A stretch of DNA of 64,000 nucleotides from Microbacterium aerolatum (lineage in GTDB: Bacteria; Actinomycetota; Actinomycetes; Actinomycetales; Microbacteriaceae). The notes under the pieces are model-generated. The model was not told the origin of the DNA. It worked only from the letters and a program-made list of their open reading frames with translations, and searched no databases. Positions within the stretch are counted from its first letter, which is position 1; the number at the start of each line of letters is the position of its first letter. The stretch covers positions 248,001-312,000 of the forward strand of contig NZ_BJUW01000002.1 of NCBI RefSeq assembly GCF_007988825.1. The letters run 5' to 3'. The position numbers and the translations under genes were made by a program. Below are positions 8,126 to 15,288 of this stretch, one piece after another.

Positions 8126-8761
8126 TCAGATACCCGGCATGTTGCGCCGCTGAACGCGGTCGAACGACTCGCCCGACTCGTTCCAGAAGCTTGGCCAATC
8201 CCGATGTACGACGTCGCCCGTTGCGGGGTTCGTGACCGTGTAATCGACCTCAAAGCTATCAGGGCGCACCGCACCGGGCGGGTACACGTCGATGTTGTAG
8301 TCGACCTGGTATCCCTTGTTCGCCCAGGCCGCCCATTCGTTCTCCATGGTCTTCCACGCACCGCGGTTCAGATTCGCCGCCTGGGGCACGATGCCCGCAT
8401 CGGGGGTGTCACCGTAGAACCGGTGTCCGCCGAGGTGTCCGCCGTCGTCCGTGGTGCGACCGAGGTTGCCGACGTCGGTGGCGTTGTCGCCGCGTGTGCT
8501 GCTGCCGAAGTCGTCGAGGATGGTGCCCTGTTCGGACATCGGCCTGCCGGTCTCCGGATCCCAGTACGTCGTCTTGGAGTTCCTGCCGCGCGACGTCACC
8601 GTGGTGTCGAACGTGTCGATGTCGACCACGCCGTCGTTGTTGCGTCGCTGGTTCTGACCGTGCCGGCGGAACATCTCGCCGAGCTGGCGGACATGCACGG
8701 GCAGGTCGTCGAGCGCGTTCTTCAACGGTCGGATGACATCATCACCGATTCCTCTTCCCAT
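8126..8761 (-). CDS. T7SS-type nuclease toxin (DNA/RNA non-specific endonuclease) with shared N-terminal adaptor
   Basis: In this 211-residue protein, residues 1-40 (GIGDDVIRPLKNALDDLP onward) form the helical segment shared with the toxins at 12842 and 13797. After a short variable linker, residues 70-211 look like the Endonuclease_NS_2 (YeeF-type) domain. DDGGHL carries the candidate general-base His109, NLNRGAWKTME (130-140) supplies the Asn and Glu expected for metal binding, and VRPDSF with a following strand completes the pattern. It would cut nucleic acid in recipient cells. Its immunity gene follows directly. It carries no delivery domain itself; carrier 2 is two genes upstream. Confidence 0.85.
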   Translation of the reverse strand: MGRGIGDDVIRPLKNALDDLPVHVRQLGEMFRRHGQNQRRNNDGVVDIDTFDTTVTSRGRNSKTTYWDPETGRPMSEQGTILDDFGSSTRGDNATDVGNLGRTTDDGGHLGGHRFYGDTPDAGIVPQAANLNRGAWKTMENEWAAWANKGYQVDYNIDVYPPGAVRPDSFEVDYTVTNPATGDVVHRDWPSFWNESGESFDRVQRRNMPGI

Positions 8762-8804
8762 TCCTCAGCCCTCCTCGTTCCTCATCCTCGATGGAAGTGC
8801 AGAC

Positions 8805-9437
8805 TCACTCGCCGGGGCGATCGATCTCCACGCTGACGAACCGCGATCCGGGGATCGCCCGCACCTCCACCTGCGAATCGTCCAGCGCGCCGGCGTCGAG
8901 CCCGAACCGCTCCTCGATCTGGGCGTTGCTGAGATTCTGCAGGTCGCTGGATTCACCGGCGGGTGCGAGGAAGCGCATGTCGCCCTGTGCGGTCGCACCG
9001 TACTTGTCGGGATCGTCCTGGCCGATGGCATCCTCGTACAGCTCCTCGACGAACTGCTGCGGAACCTTCTTCGGCACGCCCTTCACCTCGTCGACGATGT
9101 CGCCCGGGACCTCGCGGATACTCTTCGCGATGGACGTGCCGAGATCGGCGGCGGGGTCGTAGCCCGGCGCAGTATGGCGGCCGGTGCGGCCGAGCTGATC
9201 GAGACCGCGGGTGACGTCGGTGAGCATGTCGTACTTCTTGGCGTGCGAGGTGGGCTTGTCGCGTCGATGCCGCGGCGTCTGCGAGGCGTTCCGCCGGTCG
9301 AGCCCCCTGATGGCGTCCGCATCGGCGCGGTGCTTGCCGCCGCGCTTGCGGAACTCACCGGCGAACCCGCGTTTGAACTCGCGTCCGGCGCCGTCGACGG
9401 CATCCACCAGATCCCTCATCAGCTTCTTCATCTGCAT
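8805..9437 (-). CDS. Uncharacterised protein between carrier 2 and the nuclease toxin
   Basis: I do not recognise this 210-residue protein. Its first 45 residues are a basic amphipathic helix (MKKLMRDLVDAVDGAGREF) similar in character and position to the adaptor of the three toxins but without clear identity. The middle is Arg/His-rich, and the C-terminal 70 residues form a compact acidic domain ending VSVEIDRPGE. It starts 5 nt after the carrier 2 stop, with GGGGGA in the carrier's last codons as ribosome-binding site, and is followed after 43 nt by the nuclease toxin. It could be a further effector, an adaptor or a chaperone. Confidence 0.6.
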   Translation of the reverse strand: MQMKKLMRDLVDAVDGAGREFKRGFAGEFRKRGGKHRADADAIRGLDRRNASQTPRHRRDKPTSHAKKYDMLTDVTRGLDQLGRTGRHTAPGYDPAADLGTSIAKSIREVPGDIVDEVKGVPKKVPQQFVEELYEDAIGQDDPDKYGATAQGDMRFLAPAGESSDLQNLSNAQIEERFGLDAGALDDSQVEVRAIPGSRFVSVEIDRPGE

Positions 9438-9442
9438 GTCGT

Positions 9443-10150
9443 TCAGTCCCCCGAGATCTGCAGGTTGGCGAGATCGGCCAGGAGCCGGTCGGTGAGCTCC
9501 TCGACGTCTGTGGCGTGGGCATCCATGTCTTCGGCGGCCTGGTCGAGTGCCTCGAGGTCGGCGTACATCTCGTCCACATCCCCGATGGCGCCCTCCACGA
9601 CGGGAGAGTCCAGCATCGCCATCACCAGGCCAGGAACCTGCTCGGCCAACGGCTCGAGCACCAGCGGGAGTACCTCGTTGATGACCTGTTCGAGGGTGAT
9701 CTCCATCATCATCGAGAACAGTTTCTTGCGCACCAGGATCAGCACTGCGGCCCCGCCCGCGCCGAACGGCCCTGCCGCGAGCAGCGGGACGAGCTGGATC
9801 AGGGTGAGGGTGACCTCGGCGATCACCTTGATCTTCAGCGCCAGCACGACGTCGGCGGCGATGTCGATTCCGCTGGCTGCGGGGTCGAGCACGTCGAGCA
9901 GCTGCTGCACGTTCTCGGAACGGTTGCGGTTCCACGCAGTGACGTGCGCTGTCCCCGTCTGCCCTCGCATGGCGGTCGCGATCTCGCCGTTGATGCGGCG
10001 GTCCGCGGCCTGCACCAGCGTCTCCATGTCGCCGCGGTACCCGCGCACGAGAGAGGCCGCCTTGCGCACCTCATCCTCATCGATGTCGGGCCATTCGAGA
10101 CCCATCTTGTCCATGATCCAGATGAGCTCGTTGGGGAGCATCATGCCCAC
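9443..10150 (-). CDS. CpnT-like N-terminal carrier protein 2
   Basis: The 235-residue protein matches the WXG100-like N-terminal domain of CpnT-type toxins, opening MMLPNELIWIMDKMGLEWPD with the conserved WPDIDEDE that follows. There is then a helical region, a hydrophobic helix pair around residues 100-150, and an acidic coiled-coil tail. It is a close paralogue of carrier 1. No toxin domain is attached: the frame ends SGD-stop. GTG 10150 is the start because GGAGG lies 8 nt upstream and the paralogue begins at the same residue. It heads a unit with the 8805, 8126 and 7728 genes under promoter site D. Confidence 0.82.
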   Translation of the reverse strand: MGMMLPNELIWIMDKMGLEWPDIDEDEVRKAASLVRGYRGDMETLVQAADRRINGEIATAMRGQTGTAHVTAWNRNRSENVQQLLDVLDPAASGIDIAADVVLALKIKVIAEVTLTLIQLVPLLAAGPFGAGGAAVLILVRKKLFSMMMEITLEQVINEVLPLVLEPLAEQVPGLVMAMLDSPVVEGAIGDVDEMYADLEALDQAAEDMDAHATDVEELTDRLLADLANLQISGD

Positions 10151-10169
10151 AGCGACCACCTCCGCAAAG

Positions 10170-10216
10170 AGGCTACTCAGCGGTGCGGAGGGAGCGCGAT
10201 GGGCAGATCAGCCCAT
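10170..10216 (-). promoter_or_regulatory. T7SS operator/promoter, site D (carrier 2 unit)
   Basis: On the minus strand ATGGGCTGATCTGCCCAT (10216-10199) is followed, 25 nt after CCC, by TAGCCT (10175-10170), about 20 nt upstream of the carrier 2 GTG. The palindrome overlaps the stop codon of the preceding gene by one base, so it marks a new promoter inside a gene cluster that is otherwise tightly packed. Confidence 0.72.
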
Positions 10217-11073
10217 CAGCGCGGTGCGTCACCCGGTACGAAGTACCGCAGCGGCGACAGTCCGGTGCGCACGATGGCGTCACCGCCTGCGCTCAGGAAC
10301 TCGCCCATCGTCGCGACACTGATCGAGCCGGAGGGATCCGCGATCATGACGTTGTCGACCACCGGCAGCAGTGTCGCTGTACCTTTCGGCCAGGCGGCGA
10401 AGGTGAGGGTGACGCCGTCGTCACGGACGTGGATCTTGGGGTCGGCGATGTGCACGTCGGGGCGCTGCAGTGCGATGGACTGAGCCTCGTACGCGCGCAC
10501 GCTGAACAAGCGCAGCACCCGCTCGAAGCGCAGCTCGAGAGCTGAGAGCCGCTCACGCCATGCGAACGGCGCCCACGCGCCGTCGACGATGATCAGCGGA
10601 TGCGCGCTGACGAGCGGTGCCTCCGACTCGAACAGTTCCTCGGCCAGATCGAGGACTCGTGCGACACCGGCTTCGTCGTCAGAGCCGACGATCGCCACGC
10701 GTGCGCGGGCGAGCGCGAAGACGACTGGATCGCCGCTGAGAGCTCCGGCATCGATGCGCGCGGGGTCGAGAAGAACAGCGGATGCCGTCGCCTCGTCTTC
10801 GACGACGATGACGCCGCCGCTGGGCTGCGGCAGCGCGCCCGCCGACGCTATGGCGTCGGTCACCAGTTCCCGGAACGGACGCGAGAGGCTCTCGGCACGC
10901 CCCTGAGTGATCGCCTGGCCGTCCTCGTCGAGTCCGACGAACAGGTCGCCGGCGATGTACTCCACCCGCGGGTGGGCCTCGCCCGGTGCCGTCAGCGAAA
11001 GCACACCGAGTTCGCTCGCGCCGTAGACCCGCGGGGCCGCGTTCACCGCGACGTTGCCGAATGCGCCTGTCAT
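10216..11073 (-). CDS. Uncharacterised T7SS-cluster protein
   Basis: This 285-residue, probably cytosolic protein has no signal peptide or membrane segment. I recognise no family. It has alternating beta strands and short helices, with repeated VIVV/VAIV-type strands in the middle, and ends SPLRYFVPGDAPR. Its start lies in an ATGA overlap with the stop of the 11070 gene, so the two are co-translated. It is the last gene of the carrier 1/TNT operon. A chaperone or assembly role for the effectors is possible but not shown. Confidence 0.62.
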   Translation of the reverse strand: MTGAFGNVAVNAAPRVYGASELGVLSLTAPGEAHPRVEYIAGDLFVGLDEDGQAITQGRAESLSRPFRELVTDAIASAGALPQPSGGVIVVEDEATASAVLLDPARIDAGALSGDPVVFALARARVAIVGSDDEAGVARVLDLAEELFESEAPLVSAHPLIIVDGAWAPFAWRERLSALELRFERVLRLFSVRAYEAQSIALQRPDVHIADPKIHVRDDGVTLTFAAWPKGTATLLPVVDNVMIADPSGSISVATMGEFLSAGGDAIVRTGLSPLRYFVPGDAPR

Positions 11074-11723
11074 GAGCTCTGTTCCTCTTCTCTCACACCT
11101 GCCAGAGTAGCCGTCGCGCCTTCTGCCTCGCGCTCAGCTGTCGACGCGAATAGCGCGACGACGTCGGCCCATGACCAGCGGGCATCGATCCCTCGTACCG
11201 GCTCACCTGCACGACGGTCGGAGACCCAGCCGGACGGCACGATGTGCAGCGCCAGCGTCCCAGCACCCGCATCGGCTTCTGACAATACGAGTGCGATGCC
11301 GACAGTCTCGGAATAGGTCCAGCAGTCGACCTCGGTCGCGCCCGCGGCCCGGAGCGCCGTCGTGTAGGAGCCGATGCTGTCGCTGCGGCGCTCATCGAGA
11401 TTCAGGACGCGCCAGTTGCCCGCCCACTGCATCCCGGCCGCCTGCATCTGTGAGGCGAACTTCGCGATCTCGTCGGGCGTCGCGCCGGAGCCGTCTCCGG
11501 CCCAGGCGAGCGGAAGGATCGTCAGCGAGCCGTGCACGAGGACGGGGTTGTCCTTCGACAGCCACCCGTCCGTCTGCGCGTCGATCGCGGCGGGTGGGGG
11601 TCCGTCCTCCGCTCGCATCAGCGTGCGCCCCTCGAAGGGAAGCAGCGCTCCACTCGTGATGGATGCCGCTCCGAAAGCCGCCTCGGCATCCCGCTGGAGG
11701 TCCATGTCGAAGCTCATCGCCAT
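11070..11723 (-). CDS. Uncharacterised T7SS-cluster protein, paralogous to the C-terminal half of its upstream neighbour
   Basis: This protein is about 217 residues long. Its C-terminal part (SIGSYTTALRAAGATEVDCW, then LALHIVPSGWVSDRR and WSWADVVALF) matches the C-terminal part of the 11734 product (LGSYAAALRAEDASEATFW, VHVVPAGWLSPRR, WSWKDI), so the two arose by duplication. The start is uncertain: GTG 11753 would overlap the upstream gene by 20 nt, whereas ATG 11723 or 11717 would not. None has a strong ribosome-binding site. Function unknown. Confidence 0.6.
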   Translation of the reverse strand: MAMSFDMDLQRDAEAAFGAASITSGALLPFEGRTLMRAEDGPPPAAIDAQTDGWLSKDNPVLVHGSLTILPLAWAGDGSGATPDEIAKFASQMQAAGMQWAGNWRVLNLDERRSDSIGSYTTALRAAGATEVDCWTYSETVGIALVLSEADAGAGTLALHIVPSGWVSDRRAGEPVRGIDARWSWADVVALFASTAEREAEGATATLAGVREEEQSS

Positions 11724-11733
11724 GCCGTCCGGA

Positions 11734-12852
11734 TCACGTGTCTGCGCCCGCACGCTGATCGGAGATGTCCTTCCATGACCAGCCGACGTTCACGGAGCCG
11801 ACGGCAGGGGCGTCGCGGCGGGGCGATAGCCAGCCCGCCGGCACGACGTGCACGCTGAGGGCATCGGAGACGCCGTCGCCGTGGTCGCGCTGCCGGACGA
11901 GCACGACTGCGTTGGTCGAGCCGAACTCCCAGAAGGTCGCTTCGCTCGCGTCTTCTGCGCGCAACGCGGCGGCGTACGAGCCGAGGCTGTCGTCAGACCC
12001 GTCGAGCCCGACCGGGATGCCCTGCCCTGCCCGATGCTCGCAGGCATCGCGGATCTCGCCGGCGAGGACGTCCATCCTCCGTCGCTGCTCGTCCGCCGAA
12101 CGATCGTCGTCCCCGTTTCGCCGCAGCGCCAGTGGAAGCACGTGCGCGGCTCCACGCGACAGCACGGGGACAGCGGTCGCCGTGGGCGCTCCGGCGGCGA
12201 CCGCATCCACGGCGCGCATGATGTCGTCCACCGACGACGACACCCGCCAGTGCGCAGGCCGGGCGGCGGCGCCGTCGCCCTCGCGCCGGACGCCGTTGTC
12301 AGCGGCTTCCTTCGCCGAATCGGGAGCGTGGGGACCGAAGCGTTCCAGTGCAGGCGGAGCGGATGCGACCAGCAGGGCGCACCAGCCGCCGAAACCAGGA
12401 ACAGCTCCGCGATAGCGATCGACCGAGTTCAGCTTCGCCTCATGGAACGCATCGTCGCCGACTGGCGAGGCCATCGTCACCTCGATCACCCCGTCGGTCG
12501 AGATCTGCTGGGTGACGGAGAGGACCTGGGCGTATGGGACGCGGCCGCCGGGATCCCCGTCCGGGTAGAACAGGTCGATGATCCGGCGGCAGAAGAGGCC
12601 GACGCCATCTGCTTCCCACGCCACCTCGCGGATCGGGGTGCCGGTCGGCGCGTAGAACGTCAGGGTGAAGCGATGACGGTTCGGCGACACCAGCAGGAAC
12701 CACTCCGGAGGGTTGCCGTCCGCGACCACACGGAGGCTCTTCCCCTCGGCGTAGCGTTTCCGTGCGTCGTCCGGTTCCAAGTACGGCGGATCGCCGAGCG
12801 CTTGAAGCCTGCTCGTCTCGAACTGTGCCGGGTAGCGCACGCTATTCGACAT
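11734..12852 (-). CDS. Uncharacterised two-part protein behind toxin 2 (possible immunity domain fused to a cluster-specific domain)
   Basis: The 372-residue protein has an N-terminal part (about 1-165) that is a compact alpha/beta domain containing EWFLLVSPNRHRFTLTFYAP and a long helix pair, of the size of many immunity proteins. The C-terminal part (about 195-372) is paralogous to the next gene. Its ATG overlaps the end of toxin 2 by 11 nt, the position where an immunity gene is expected. The immunity role is inference from position only. Joining of an immunity-like domain to the C-terminal domain is unusual. Confidence 0.6.
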   Translation of the reverse strand: MSNSVRYPAQFETSRLQALGDPPYLEPDDARKRYAEGKSLRVVADGNPPEWFLLVSPNRHRFTLTFYAPTGTPIREVAWEADGVGLFCRRIIDLFYPDGDPGGRVPYAQVLSVTQQISTDGVIEVTMASPVGDDAFHEAKLNSVDRYRGAVPGFGGWCALLVASAPPALERFGPHAPDSAKEAADNGVRREGDGAAARPAHWRVSSSVDDIMRAVDAVAAGAPTATAVPVLSRGAAHVLPLALRRNGDDDRSADEQRRRMDVLAGEIRDACEHRAGQGIPVGLDGSDDSLGSYAAALRAEDASEATFWEFGSTNAVVLVRQRDHGDGVSDALSVHVVPAGWLSPRRDAPAVGSVNVGWSWKDISDQRAGADT

Positions 12853-13519
12853 AGAAGGGAGTGAAGTCGCCGACGCTCCGATCGGAGATGTCGAACACCG
12901 CCTCGGGGATGCCGTCCGGCAGGTAGCCTCCGGGGATCCACTGCGGGTTCGCCCCGCCCTCGTTGCCCGACGGCAGCCGCAGGTTGCCGTCGGCGATCTG
13001 CTGGGGGCTGAAGTCCGCGCGGACGACGTCCACTGGATTGTCCCTGGTACCGAAGAACCCGTCTCCGAGCCCGAGCATGGGACTCAGCGCCTCCGGATCA
13101 CCATCGGCCTGGCGGATGATGTCATCGATCTCGGACGTCGGGAACACGAACGTCGTCCCGCCGTTCCCCGGACCGTACTTGTCGAGGTTGTCCGCCCGAT
13201 AGAAGCGCGTCGCGCCGCCCTCGAACCGGTCGAGATGCTGCCGCACGTAGTCGCCGTCCAGGTAGTCGCCCGGATCCGGGCGATCGCCCTTGCCGGTACC
13301 CACGATTCCGTCCGGCGTCCAGTCGGTGTCCGACCGCCACGCCGTCTGCAGCGGATGCGTCACATCCGCCGAGTCGAGATTCTGGACCGCGCTGGTGTTG
13401 CGGTTCTGCTTCTGACCGTGCTTGCGGAACATCTCGGCAAGCTGCCGGACGTGGATGGGCATGTCGTCCAGCGCGTTTTTCAGAGGCCGGATGACGGAGT
13501 CGCCGATGCCTTTGCTCAT
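12842..13519 (-). CDS. Candidate toxin 2, shared adaptor plus unassigned C-terminal toxin domain
   Basis: In this 225-residue protein, residues 1-40 (GIGDSVIRPLKNALDDMPIH, then VRQLAEMFRKHGQKQNRN) are nearly identical to the N-termini of the TNT and nuclease toxins. Residues 80-225 are unrelated to either and include TRFYRADNLDKYGPGNGG, LGDGFFGTRDNPVDVVRADF and the block LPSGNEGGANPQWIPGG followed by PEAVFDI. I recall similar Gly/Asn-rich ends in polymorphic toxins but cannot assign a family. It starts with an ATGA overlap from the small gene at 13516 and is followed by a candidate immunity gene. Confidence 0.68.
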   Translation of the reverse strand: MSKGIGDSVIRPLKNALDDMPIHVRQLAEMFRKHGQKQNRNTSAVQNLDSADVTHPLQTAWRSDTDWTPDGIVGTGKGDRPDPGDYLDGDYVRQHLDRFEGGATRFYRADNLDKYGPGNGGTTFVFPTSEIDDIIRQADGDPEALSPMLGLGDGFFGTRDNPVDVVRADFSPQQIADGNLRLPSGNEGGANPQWIPGGYLPDGIPEAVFDISDRSVGDFTPFYVE

Positions 13520-13782
13520 GCGTCACTCCTCGGGGGCTCCGACAGCGCGGCCATAGAACGCCGGGCCTTGGCCACCTGCCGGAGCTTGAGCAGGACGCGC
13601 TCGAGCGCCTCGGCCTCGTCGTCGTACGTGCGGATCGTGGAGCGGATCGGGTTGTGCCGCTCATCGACGAGGAACACCGTGTAACGGTCTCCGTCGCGCT
13701 CGAGCACCGCGGCATCGTCGTGCAGGCGGCCTGCACCGTAGAGCACGGGAGTGTCGAGACCCTCCTCGCGCACGATCTGCAT
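13516..13782 (-). CDS. Candidate immunity protein for the TNT toxin
   Basis: This 88-residue acidic alpha/beta protein opens MQIVREEGLDTPVLYGAG and continues with a strand-rich DRYTVFLVDERHNP segment and a C-terminal helix. I recognise no family with confidence. It follows the TNT toxin directly and overlaps toxin 2 by ATGA, the expected place of an immunity gene. The frame can also start at TTG 13800 in a TTGA overlap with the toxin stop; ATG 13782 is preferred because GGAG lies 5 nt before it. It is much shorter than the mycobacterial TNT antitoxin IFT and would be a different immunity type. Confidence 0.65.
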   Translation of the reverse strand: MQIVREEGLDTPVLYGAGRLHDDAAVLERDGDRYTVFLVDERHNPIRSTIRTYDDEAEALERVLLKLRQVAKARRSMAALSEPPRSDA

Positions 13783-13796
13783 CAGATCTCCAGCAT

Positions 13797-14498
13797 TCAA
13801 CGGCCGACCTCCCCGATCATCCCCATCTTATCGAGCAGGTCGACGCTCACCGGCAGCAGGTCCTGGGTCGCCCCGCCCGCCGTTCCCCAGTCGGGGATCG
13901 GCGCAGCTTCGCCCCGCGACACGCTCGTCAGGTCGCTCAGGTCGAGATCGTACTTCGCAAGGGTGTCGTCGACCGCGGTGCGGGTGGCATCGTCGAGCTG
14001 GTTGTATACCGACTCCACGTCGGCGGGCGAGTGGCGCCACTCGTACTCGTGATAGGAGTTCGGGTTCTCGTGGTACGGCAGCGATCGGCTGTCGTACGAG
14101 AAGGGGCCGTCCTCGGGAACCGGGGAGACGTAGCGGCCGCCGGGGTCCCCGTACCGATCGAACCGGTCGCCTGCGTTCGGCACGTGGTCCTGCATGATCG
14201 GGTTGCCGTCGGCATCCAGGACGAAGCCGTTCTCGGGAGCCTTGGACCAGTCGATGTCGCCGTTCTCGTCCAGGCACTCCGGCCGAGGGACGAGGGCGTC
14301 GTCGTCAGGACGCCGTGTGCGCGGGCGCGTGGGCGCATCGGGCCCACCGTCGAAGTGGTCGATGTCGTTGACGCCGCCCTGATTGCGTCGCTGCTGCGCA
14401 CGATGCTGGCGGATCATTTCGCCGAGCTGCCGGACGTGGATCGGCATGCCGTCCAGCGCGTTCTTCAGAGGGCGGATGACGGAGTCGCCGATCCCCAC
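13797..14498 (-). CDS. TNT-domain NAD+ glycohydrolase toxin with shared N-terminal adaptor
   Basis: In this 233-residue protein, residues 1-40 are the adaptor shared with two other toxins. Residues 84-233 match the tuberculosis necrotizing toxin domain, which hydrolyses NAD+: WSKAPENGF, then DRYG (Arg115), a YVSP turn, SRSLP (Arg138), YHEYEW and GGATQ (Gln212). The three residues correspond to the Arg-Arg-Gln set needed by mycobacterial TNT. An extra helical insert (about 155-195) is present. The gene starts with GTG in the same frame as the upstream carrier, after TGA and one CCC codon. In CpnT of Mycobacterium tuberculosis the two halves are one protein. Confidence 0.87.
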   Translation of the reverse strand: MGIGDSVIRPLKNALDGMPIHVRQLGEMIRQHRAQQRRNQGGVNDIDHFDGGPDAPTRPRTRRPDDDALVPRPECLDENGDIDWSKAPENGFVLDADGNPIMQDHVPNAGDRFDRYGDPGGRYVSPVPEDGPFSYDSRSLPYHENPNSYHEYEWRHSPADVESVYNQLDDATRTAVDDTLAKYDLDLSDLTSVSRGEAAPIPDWGTAGGATQDLLPVSVDLLDKMGMIGEVGR

Positions 14499-14501
14499 GG
14501 G

Positions 14502-15206
14502 TCAGTCCCCTCCGATGTTCAGGCTGGCCAGATCCGACATCAGTCGCTCGGTGAGCGTCTCGACGTCTGCAGCGTGCTGCTCCATCTCGCCCTCGGCCTG
14601 CTCGAGCGCCTGCAGGTCCGCGTAGAACTCCTCCGGGTCACCGGCGACTGCCTCGACGATCGGGGAGTCCAGTGCCGCCATGATCACGGTCGGCAGCTCT
14701 TCTGCGAGCGGCTCGATGACCATCGGCAGCACCTGGTTGAGCACCTGCTCGATCGCGATGTCGACAGCGGCGTTGAGCAGCTTCTTCTTGATCAGCAGCA
14801 TCGGGCCCGCACCGACCGCGGTGATCGGGTTGGTCAGCATGGCCACCAGGGTGATCATGGTGGTCGTCACGTCGGCGATGACCTTGATCTTCAGTCCGAA
14901 CACGACGTCGGCGGCGATGTCGACGCCGGTGGGTACAGGGCCCATCAGGTCGAGCAGTTTCTGCAGGTTCTGGGAGCGGTTCGCGTTCCAGGCGGCGACG
15001 TACGCGGGACCTGCCTGTCCGCGCATCGCTGAGGCGAGGTCGCCGTTGACCTTGCGGTCCATGGCCATCAGCTTGGCTTCGAGGTCGTCATGGAACACCC
15101 GCACCATGCCGGCGCCGCGGCGCAGCTCGTCCTCGTCCACGTCGGGCCAGTCGAATCCGAGCTTCTCCATCACCCAGATCAGCTCGTTCGGCAACATCAT
15201 TCCCAC
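14502..15206 (-). CDS. CpnT-like N-terminal carrier protein 1
   Basis: The 234-residue protein opens MGMMLPNELIWVMEKLGF followed by WPDVDEDE, the signature start of the CpnT-like N-terminal (WXG100-type) domain. Two hydrophobic helices (about residues 95-150) and an acidic helical tail follow. It ends NIGGD-TGA; the next in-frame codons are CCC and the GTG of the TNT toxin, so readthrough would give a CpnT-like fusion of about 469 residues. GGAGGAGGT lies before the GTG start. In mycobacteria the corresponding half takes part in export. It heads a seven-gene operon. Confidence 0.84.
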   Translation of the reverse strand: MGMMLPNELIWVMEKLGFDWPDVDEDELRRGAGMVRVFHDDLEAKLMAMDRKVNGDLASAMRGQAGPAYVAAWNANRSQNLQKLLDLMGPVPTGVDIAADVVFGLKIKVIADVTTTMITLVAMLTNPITAVGAGPMLLIKKKLLNAAVDIAIEQVLNQVLPMVIEPLAEELPTVIMAALDSPIVEAVAGDPEEFYADLQALEQAEGEMEQHAADVETLTERLMSDLASLNIGGD

Positions 15207-15228
15207 AGCGCTACCTCCTCCACCAAAG

Positions 15229-15275
15229 ACGATACGAGGCGGCGGCGGCGCACCGCCATGGGGAGAACAACCCAG
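15229..15275 (-). promoter_or_regulatory. T7SS operator/promoter, site C (carrier 1/TNT operon)
   Basis: On the minus strand CTGGGTTGTTCTCCCCAT (15275-15258) is followed, 25 nt after the CCC, by TATCGT (15234-15229). The carrier 1 GTG is at 15206. The left half-site keeps TGGG and the right half CCC-AT. It lies just after the stop of the solute-binding protein gene. Confidence 0.68.
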
Positions 15276-15288
15276 GTCGTGGTGCTCA

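Noticed and set aside
11724..11753. GTG 11753 as start of the 11070 gene
   Set aside because: It would overlap the upstream gene by 20 nt without a ribosome-binding site; ATG 11723 fits better, though this is not certain.
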